Origin: Haplosporangium gracile
Lineage: Eukaryota > Mortierellomycota > Mortierellomycetes > Mortierellales > Mortierellaceae
DNA length: 10,901 nt
Direction of reading: 5' to 3'
NCBI GenBank assembly: GCA_015499985.1
Contig: JAAAUF010001169.1
Location: 1 to 10,901, forward strand
Part shown: positions 1 through 7,000 of the stretch, piece after piece
Layout of the letters: each line of letters starts with the position of its first letter
How positions within the stretch are numbered: position 1 is the stretch's first letter
Program-made: the position numbers and the translations under genes
Notes under the pieces: generated by a model
The model's input: the letters and a program-made list of their open reading frames with translations, nothing else
Database searches by the model: none
What the model was told of the DNA's origin: nothing

Positions 1-53
<53 letters not shown>
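1..53. repeat. CT dinucleotide microsatellite
   Basis: A perfect (CT)n run of 26 units plus one C starts at the first base of the window, so the tract may extend further upstream. It lies about 530 nt before the first gene and has no visible coding role. Confidence 0.97.
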
Positions 54-56
<3 letters not shown>

Positions 57-510
57 CTTGTGACTATCTTCTGACTATCCCTTGGTCTTGGTACATTAAG
101 CAAAGGTAAGATGATCATGCAAACCTACGCTGCATGGAGGTCTTGTCCTGTTAGCTCGTCGTCCTTTAGCTTGTAATGACGTGGCCAACAGATTTGTCTG
201 TGCCGATGTCGAGCGGGGATCTGACCGCAGGGCAGATAGCCTTCAGTCTGAAGCCCTCCAAGAACCAGGTTGTACCATCAGACTGTAGGATCCGTGCAGT
301 GAAGCTGCAGCGACGGAGGAATGGAGCTCATTGTCAAACAAATGGCTCTCCTTTAGATTTAAACGTGGTCAACAGATGCTTTCTCTGCCTCGTAGTTCGG
401 GGAGGTGGCTGTGACAATTGATCCAGTGCTATATGCGCATGCTGGAGGCACTCTCTTTCTTCGTGACAGTTGATTGACAGGGTAATCGGTGGACCTGGAA
501 CGCCTCTAAC
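54..510. other. Upstream region without a recognisable gene
   Basis: The only open frame of any size is an 81-codon plus-strand stretch at 176-421. It shows no motif, signal peptide or splice-linked continuation that I recognise. Base composition is mixed. I read this stretch as intergenic DNA plus the distal promoter of the gene starting at 582. Confidence 0.5.
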
Positions 511-523
511 TATAATATTTTAT
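511..523 (+). promoter_or_regulatory. Possible TATA-like element upstream of the nuclease-like gene
   Basis: The AT-only stretch TATAATATTTTAT ends 58 nt before the proposed ATG at 582 and is followed by a T-rich tract. Position and composition suit a fungal core promoter. AT-rich runs are common in this window, so the call rests on location only. Confidence 0.25.
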
Positions 524-1339
524 TTTTTTCTTGCGCTTCTGGGTTGAGTACAACTAGATAACTACCGTCCGGGGTATTGATATGAGCGCTTCCTCATCTT
601 CCTCCGAGACGGCGACGGCTAGGCACCGCTCATCAAAGAGGAGCAGCTGGAGTGCACAGGAAGAGCCAAATAACGCTCCGAATACGACCCTCCTAGGGAA
701 TTATCTACCTTGGGCTATAGAGCAGTATGAAAATGAGCATGTCTCATTCACTTCTTTCGTCCAAAAGTTCAAACTATCCGACTTGCAGGATGCTCAAGAC
801 GCCTATGAAGCCTTGATCGACTCCACACGGCTCAAAACCTGGCGGCGACAATCTTTGAATACAGCATACAACACCTTCAAGAAGCACGGTCTGCGGCGGT
901 TCTGGCCAAATTACTTGCTGAAAATGGAGCGACGTGAGACAAAAACCAACTTTGACATCACGGCCGCGAAGACTGCAAGGATTGTGCAGGACGCGAGTCT
1001 GAAGGAGACATCAAGAGCTGCAGGCCTGTTGGAGGACAACAGCAACGGTCAGGACAAGCTAGAGAACTCAGTGCGGCTAAAGCGAAAGATGCAACAAGGT
1101 ACTTTTGCTTACTTAGCGAACTGCTCGTTACCCCAATTTCTTAATTGTCGTTTGGAGACTAACGCCAGTTGTTTGATTGTATGGATTCAGGTGGATCCTT
1201 CAAGGAAAGCAGAAAGCAAGCGAGGGCTGTAGGCGAGACTTCAACCTGGGAGATTGATGAAGAAGACGCTACCACCGTCAGCAGCATTCAAAGGACAACA
1301 CCTAACTCCGACGATGAGCAGGGTCTTGAAGCAGTACCA

Positions 1340-1342
1340 TGA
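1340..1342 (+). other. In-frame TGA in exon 2 of the nuclease-like gene (codon 223)
   Basis: The frame reads EQGLEAVP, then TGA, then PHFNPDSTRRITLTMAG, and stays open to the GTAAGT donor at 1495. No intron of normal length can remove the codon: the nearest GT-AG pair spans only about 12 nt. A change from CGA would be one C-to-T transition, but the ancestral codon is inferred. Confidence 0.75.
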
Positions 1343-2087
1343 CCTCACTTCAACCCTGACTCGACACGGCGCATTACGCTTACTATGGCCGGGTTCGACG
1401 TTGGTGCTGCCTTCAGGCGTCTGCAGGAAGAGGCGGCCCCATTCATCAATGATGAGAGCCTCAAAGTGTCGGTGAAGAAGGTCTACCTGATGCTGTAAGT
1501 CTCATAGTCGAGTCTCATGGCGCCGTATATATATATAACATGCACGTTGGCATGCGGCGCTTTTGCTAAACACTCCTACCATTCTATGTCCTGGAGATAG
1601 GTCAGCAAACTCAATCTGGGATACCTCCGAACGTCTACCAGGAATGCCAGCTGACACCCATCGCGGCATCCTATCTGAGATCAAGCCAGCAGTGGTCCGA
1701 CTTTCCAGTAAGCACACTTGCCTGTTCTTGGACCTATCATACGAGCTTGCTACAATATGTCGCGTGCGATCTCGAACTCTGGGGACAGATGAAGAAGAGG
1801 ATTTGTTGCTGCTCTTTTTGGATCTGTGAGTGCTTCTATTTTGTATTTTCCAGTCAACCAGATGAAAAGGCCAATTTAGTAACGCTGCAAACCGCTGCTC
1901 ATACATTTATTAACTTCTTTTTTTTTCAAGCTCCAAGAAACTTCCACCGGTAGCGCTCTTCTCTGTTGCGGACAATGAGGACACGTACTCGCACGGCGCG
2001 CTCGACTCTCTGTTGTCATTTTTTTTTCCTGCATCGGATTCCGATTACCATCTTTGGTGGGCTAATCGCCCCTCAATAGGATCTCGA

Positions 2088-2171
2088 GAGCGACGGGGGG
2101 TGAGGGAGGCCAACAAACCTGATGGCACCATCATGAAAGAGCAATTTGATGTTGCCTTTGCTGAAATCAAG
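2088..2171 (+). other. PD-(D/E)XK-like catalytic core
   Basis: The encoded stretch contains, in order, GSRERRG with E402, KPDG with D413, and a hydrophobic strand FDVAFAEIK ending in E427-x-K429. A Pro-Asp followed about 14 residues later by a strand-borne E-x-K is the signature of PD-(D/E)XK nuclease folds. The aromatic lead-in (YHLWWANRPS) and the following helix-rich segment fit the same fold. All three motif residues are intact despite the stop codons elsewhere. Confidence 0.55.
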
Positions 2172-2441
2172 GCTCCCAAGGACGATGGCAGCATTCGCCT
2201 CTACATCCAGGACAAGTGGGCACTGACCTCGTTCGCCAAGGATACTATCGATCTGCACCTGCGTGAGCGGCGCACTATCACATCGATCTATTGTCTGCAG
2301 GTCTTTAGTAATTGAGAGAACAGCGGAACTGAACCAAGATATTTTTCTCACTGTAACTTTCTCTGTAGTAACGATTGTTGGTACTGTCCATTTGGCCACC
2401 TAGGATATCAACTGACCATTTATGAGCTTCGATTTCAGGCA

Positions 2442-2444
2442 TGA
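2442..2444 (+). other. In-frame TGA in exon 5 of the nuclease-like gene (codon 488)
   Basis: The spliced frame reads YQLTIYELRFQA, TGA, LYLWTEIGTGYLPRDKND and continues to the GTAATT donor at 2544. The coding character on both sides makes this a nonsense change inside an exon. An acceptor-like TTCAG just before it (2434-2438) leads only to a frame that soon stops. Confidence 0.72.
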
Positions 2445-2820
2445 CTTTACTTGTGGACAGAGATTGGTACTGGATACCTACCGCGCGATAAGAACGACAC
2501 CCACTGCTTGATTCGCTGCATGGAGCTTCTCAAAACCCTCAGGGTAATTTTAATACTCTACAGTGTGACAACCAACACAACCTGGGACTCCAGGCTTTAG
2601 AGACTAACCCTGTGGTATTGCGTTTTTCTTGTTTCCTTTTCAACAGACTCTTCTAGACGACATTTCAGTCCGTCAGTATGTCCATACTCCACCTCGACGC
2701 GATCCTGACCATTTTTTACCAGAAGAGCTTCGACCACAACCAACCAACATTACCCCTTCGTCTCGACGGTTCTTTGGTTGCGTTGTTAAGGCAAGCTCTG
2801 GTAAATCCAGGTCAAACTGA

Positions 2821-3286
2821 TGTGAGTATTTGATAAAACAAATCGGCTCCATTTCTTACACATGCAGACAATGTATCCAATCAAACTGGCAGCATCAAAC
2901 AACCCTTTCTCAATTGAGAAATAAAAACAGCTTGCATTGGTCCTGGAGTGAAGAAATACCCTGTAAAATTGACATCTTATTCATCTTTTATTTTCACTCA
3001 ACGCCATTCAACTCCAAACCCGGTATGGATGGGAGAATGAGATGTTTGAGCGGCATGGTCATTGTTGCTGGGCTTTGCATACCGCTATCTGAACACTACC
3101 ATCACAGCGCAACCTCGAATTCTAATGAGGAAGGAGAGAAAGAGCCGACATCGAAGGATCAAAAAGCAACGTCGCTATGAACGCTTGGCTGCCACAAGCC
3201 AGTTGTCCGTATAGAGCAATGAACCTCGAGAACGAGTAAGCAAATAATAGCATGGGTGCTTCATTGATGTATGTTTCATTGCGGCA
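2821..3286. other. Intergenic stretch with an unexplained open frame
   Basis: The last-exon frame of the upstream gene stays open past its TGA at 2818 as far as the next TGA at 3178-3180 (about 120 codons). Its first half reads like non-coding DNA. The last part encodes a Ser/Glu/Lys-rich tail (SNSNEEGEKEPTSKDQKATSL) that could be a remnant of another gene. I recognise no domain. The rest up to the transposase relic has no supported feature except the poly(A) signal at 2920. Confidence 0.35.
2920..2925 (+). terminator. Candidate poly(A) signal of the nuclease-like gene
   Basis: A canonical AATAAA lies 100 nt after the proposed stop codon at 2818-2820, a normal distance for a fungal 3' UTR. 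No cleavage site can be defined from sequence alone. Confidence 0.4.
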
Positions 3287-3771
3287 TTAAACTAAACTTA
3301 TCCAATACCAGATTTTCATCCAGTGAATGTGGTCCTTGGCAAATCTGTACCTTTGGGTAATTTGAGCTCGGGTGCGTTATGGCTTCTGGGTTGTGAGTAG
3401 GTCCTGGTTCCCTCATCAAGTAGATTCTGTCGGAATGAGTTGATGTGAATCTGCTTTTCTTCTATCGACTGCATGAATTGTTATCCACCCTTGTACGTTT
3501 TTAAGATGCTTCTGTCGAAATGGCGTAGCGATGCCGATCTAGTCTTTGTTGAGATCGCCCTTGGTCTCCTTTGGCGTTGTGCAGGAATGTTCTTATTGTC
3601 TTTTTTCCTGATCATGATAACCGAGACTTTGAGTGAATCTGCGACAGCCCCAGGCGACTTCCCTTGCCGAAGCTGCTGTGTGTGTTGTCCAACTACACAC
3701 TTCATGCGCTGTTCCATGTCACTCGGCAATTTACGCACCTTTTGGCCCTTCACAAAGATAATATCGATCAT
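3287..3771 (-). mobile_element. Decayed Tc1/mariner-type transposase fragment
   Basis: Read on the minus strand from an ATG at 3771, the frame encodes an N-terminal transposase-like region: LPSDMEQRMKCVVGQ, then a helix-turn-helix-like RQGKSPGAVADSLKVS, then NIPAQRQRRPRAIS, which resembles the linker with a GRPR-like motif between the two DNA-binding subdomains of Tc1 transposases. A TAA at 3481-3483 breaks the frame. The same frame then continues as QFMQSIEEKQIHINSFRQNL. After a frameshift between about 3340 and 3380 the reading resumes as RYRFAKDHIHWMK, the segment that normally leads into the first catalytic Asp. The fragment stops there, so the catalytic DDE/D domain is missing. It is an old 5' remnant that cannot move itself. 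A TIR at the other end is not visible. Confidence 0.72.
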
Positions 3772-3772
3772 A

Positions 3773-3853
3773 GTTGCACAAAGAAAATTTCAAGGGAACT
3801 GAGAAAAATTCAAGGGCACCAGTAAGAAACCAGGAGACTCAATGTTGCACAAA
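3773..3853. repeat. Short direct repeats flanking the transposase start
   Basis: GTTGCACAAA occurs at 3773-3782 and 3844-3853. Between them, a CAAGGG-containing motif occurs twice, 20 bp apart (3791 and 3811). The block lies just upstream of the minus-strand transposase ATG, where the left terminal repeat and subterminal binding sites of a Tc1-type element would be, so it may be the outer end of that relic. Confidence 0.45.
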
Positions 3854-3872
3854 CCATGGAGAATTGCTTAAC

Positions 3873-3928
3873 TTTGCCTTGCCATCACTTTGCTTTGCCA
3901 TCGCTTTGCTTCGCCATCACTTTGCCGG
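3873..3928. repeat. 16-bp minisatellite, three copies plus a partial one
   Basis: Three consecutive 16-bp units of the form TTTGCYTYGCCATCRC lie at 3873-3888, 3889-3904 and 3905-3920, followed by a partial TTTGCCGG. Each unit differs from the others at one to three positions. The array sits about 110-160 nt upstream of the channel gene's ATG, inside its likely promoter. Confidence 0.85.
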
Positions 3929-3960
3929 CTAGTGGTGGTCAATTTTGAACATTTTGCTTA

Positions 3961-4036
3961 ACTCTTTCTTCTTTCCCCGTTTTTTTCTTTTCACCCCTTC
4001 CTTTCAACTCCCCTCCTCCTACACTCATCATCCAGC
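3961..4036 (+). promoter_or_regulatory. Pyrimidine-rich tract and start context of the channel gene
   Basis: A strongly C/T-biased stretch runs from about 3962 to 4020, directly before the ATG at 4037. Such tracts are common in core promoters and 5' UTRs of filamentous fungi. The ATG has A at -3 and G at +4, a good eukaryotic initiation context, which supports this start. No TATA box is apparent. Confidence 0.5.
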
Positions 4037-7000
4037 ATGGGGCATTTTTCTCAACCACTAACTTGTACCGCCCCAGTTGTCGACATAGAAGAACGCTCCA
4101 TAATTCTCTCTATGCCCGAATTGTCCAGCAGCTCGTCGGATGATGGTGATCTTCAAGATGATCAAGATAGTGAGAACGACAGTGATATTCACGATCCTAG
4201 CCCCTTGGCAACTGCGCAATATGGGGACGGCGATGACAACATTGATGTGTCAACCCCCAGCGCCTCCGAAGCTGACGAAGATGAAGACACCGAGGATAGC
4301 GACGTCTCCGAGACTGACGAAGATGAAGTCACCGAGGACAGCGACATCTCTGGAACTGACGAAGATGAAGATGAAGACACCGAGGATAGCGACGGAGATG
4401 AGAATAACGACGACCACAGCCAAGATGAGGATAACGAGGAGGACATTGGCTCCCCTGGTCCAAAGTTGGGCAGGAGAAAAAAAATTGGAACAGGGCTTTG
4501 TGAGTGGATCAAACTGTCGACCTTATTTTTACTGATGGCGTCACAATGCCAGTATTGCTCACTATGGTCCACCTAACATCTTCACTGGTTCACTGTGCCA
4601 ATAGTCGTCAAATCATACTTTGATTCAATGAAGTCGGTTGTCAAAGGCGATGTGGCAGCAGCGACCATTCAGCTCAAGTGCACAAAGACGTAACATATAT
4701 TCGAGGACTGCATGTGCTGCTGTCTGTATGAAACTGCAAAGAGCTGACATGGTGATTGTTTTTGTCGATACCTTTAGTGAATCGGATCGAGTGCCCATTG
4801 ACTTTCGCTCAAAGAGTGTCGAGGTATAAAAGTGGTTCTTCTTAGTAGTGAAACTCTTGATTAGACTTTCTCAGTGTAAGAAACTAACGGACTTGTTAAT
4901 ACACCTCGATAATTCTGTAGTGGACTCTTTACCCCCACGAACTGGACTCGACCAAAGATTATGAGCTTGTGATCGGAATATCCGCCAAGAACCTTCACAT
5001 CGTCGATATCGAGGAGGTTGTTTTCACCGTTAATGGCGTAGAAGAGGTTCGTTGCATGGTTATAAACAGGTTCTGACTTGCAGCTGTAATTTTTTCTTGA
5101 GAAGAGCAAAAGAACAAGATACTAATATATTGCTTTTAAAAACACATAATGAAGAGGGTTGAGCAAGAGTCCCTCAAAGATGAAGGTTTGCCTCAACTGA
5201 ACCTTGACCAGTCAATCCGCTCAACTTGTTCGAGTTGCAGGCTCTGACTAAGATATTGTGCTCTCTTTTATTCTAGAACTTGACGAAGCCGTGGTCTTGC
5301 GATGGAAACTGGCCACCCCAAAAACAGTCCATAATAACAACAGGATGGAGATGGAGGTTGGCTTCGCCCTCAAACTCAAGCCCATGGTGGTGCCTTTAGA
5401 GACACAGACTTTCAATCTGTATTACATGGAATTGCATGCTGTGGGAACAATGAATTCGAGCATGGGTAACGTACATTTGTCCCGCTAAATTTTGCTCTGT
5501 TATTCTTGATAACATTGACTCACCATCAGCTTTTTTTTCGTCAACGCTAGATCCGTTTGTTCGAGTCCATCGCCCATTCTACGATTGGGCTCTTGACATT
5601 CGCAGAAACGGAACAGATGACACAATCCCTTATGCTATCTCTGAAAGCGGTGATTACCTGGTGACCTATCGCACCGCCATTGAACTTTGGGAGCTGACCG
5701 ACAGCAGTACCTCCACGCTTCCGAATTCCTTTGCAAGTACGGATCCGTTCAGCATCTCGGCCGCCGAATTGGAACACCTCGGCCTATCGGTATCGTGGGG
5801 TGGATCCCAGATTGCTGTGTCCGGCACAGGTTCACCTTTTAAGTTGTTTGAGCTCAATCGGCCGAAATCCATGCTGGAAAAATCGACCAAAGCAAAAATA
5901 GCGGATCTTGTCAAATTTGAAGGACGAGGTTCATTCCACAAGGGTGCAGAGAGGCAGAGGCAAGGTCAAGACGACGAGGTATTTGTAGCAGTCGGCAAGG
6001 ACACTATCAACATTTACCGTGTCTGTGGAGCATGGGAATTCCTTCGGACTATTCGCCATACCTCTCCAAGAACAAGCGATATGATTCTGGACGCGCGGTC
6101 CACTAGTCGGGGCTTCGGCGATAGATTTCAAGACCGGCACTTCATCTGTCGGAACATGGACACTGATGTGAGCGAAACCGAATATGAGACCGAGAGCATA
6201 TTTATCTGGAACCTGGACTCCGGTCGTCTAGTCCGCACAATCAAGGCAGACGGCATTGTCTGCGATCATACGGAGTCTCTTTCCAGTGATGCTTCCTTAC
6301 TATTAGAGGAAGTGGACGGAGTGATGTCATCCTTTTGCTCACGCTCTGGAGTGCGCCTCGCTACATCTGGCTATGAAATTGGTAGTGCAGTTCCTGTCAG
6401 GGGAGGAACTACCACATTTCATACCAGCGATGGGCTCATTAGAAGCGGCATTGATTTCTCGCCGATGTATCCGTCATGCAAACTAACAGAGTCAGCCAGA
6501 GTCTTGTGGATATCCAAGGAAGGCGAGTCATTCAAGGCATTTGTGGAGGATAGCTTTAGGATTTCTCGACATACTTGGAAATCGAGTCCATGTAACACGG
6601 ATTGCCTTGCGAACCTCTATGCGGCCAGAAAGAACGTTTTGTCCTTCATTGATTTCGAATCTCGACTGCAATTTTCAGTCAGAGACAACGTCAGTTCTTC
6701 GGTCAGGCTCGTTATTACCGATCTTTCTCGCAAGAAAGTGTCTCGAGTTCTGGTCTTGGAAAAAAAGAGTCACGGCACCAAGTGGAATCACGGCGACAAG
6801 TGGAGTGTAACATTCTCACCAAAGGAACGGGCCTTGATTGTGGGAGGCGGTGAATTGACATGTGTATACGAGATGCCTAGAAGGTTTAGGGAAGACATTT
6901 CGCTTGTGTCGATCCAGGATCCTCAAGACCAGCATTTGATATGCATCCATGAGAGGTCGTATTTCGGTTTTCGTCAGAGCTTCTCATCCTTGTTACAGTT

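Larger units (their letters stand above)
582..2820 (+). pseudogene. PD-(D/E)XK nuclease-like protein, six exons, broken by two in-frame TGA codons
   Basis: Proposed exons are 582-1098, 1191-1494, 1601-1825, 1931-2307, 2404-2543 and 2647-2820, separated by GT-AG introns of 92-106 nt. They join in frame to 578 codons before the final TGA. Residues 1-30 are Ser-rich. Residues 38-115 are charged and helical (for example YLPWAIEQYENE). Residues 180-220 form an acidic Ser/Thr linker. From about residue 350 comes a globular C-terminal domain with conserved-looking stretches such as SVADNEDTYSHGALD. Its PD-(D/E)XK-like core is E402, the KPD at D413 and EIK at E427-K429. The tail is Pro-rich and basic. 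TGA codons interrupt the frame at codons 223 and 488. Because coding character continues after both, I read this as a recently inactivated copy; a cut product would lack the nuclease-like core. The family resembles multi-copy proteins I associate with Mortierella, but the function is unknown. DNA cleavage is inferred from the motif only. Confidence 0.72.

Noticed and set aside
1099..1232. Continuation of the first exon's frame past 1098 to a stop at 1230-1232, giving a 216-residue protein
   Set aside because: The segment from 1099 is a GT-AG intron ending in TTCAG at 1190. Splicing it out restores a frame (GSFKESRKQARAVGE) that matches the upstream style, while the unspliced tail does not look coding.
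1502..1906. Minus-strand 134-codon frame opposite exon 3
   Set aside because: It lies antisense to a well-supported exon, crosses its introns and shows no domain; it is a shadow frame.
3473..3802. Plus-strand 109-codon frame
   Set aside because: It is antisense to the transposase relic, whose minus-strand reading has recognisable family features.
4140..4572. Other-frame and antisense frames (Thr/Lys-rich and Ser-rich) across the acidic repeats
   Set aside because: They arise because the GAN-rich tandem repeat avoids stops in several frames. Only the 4037 frame splices into the downstream exons.
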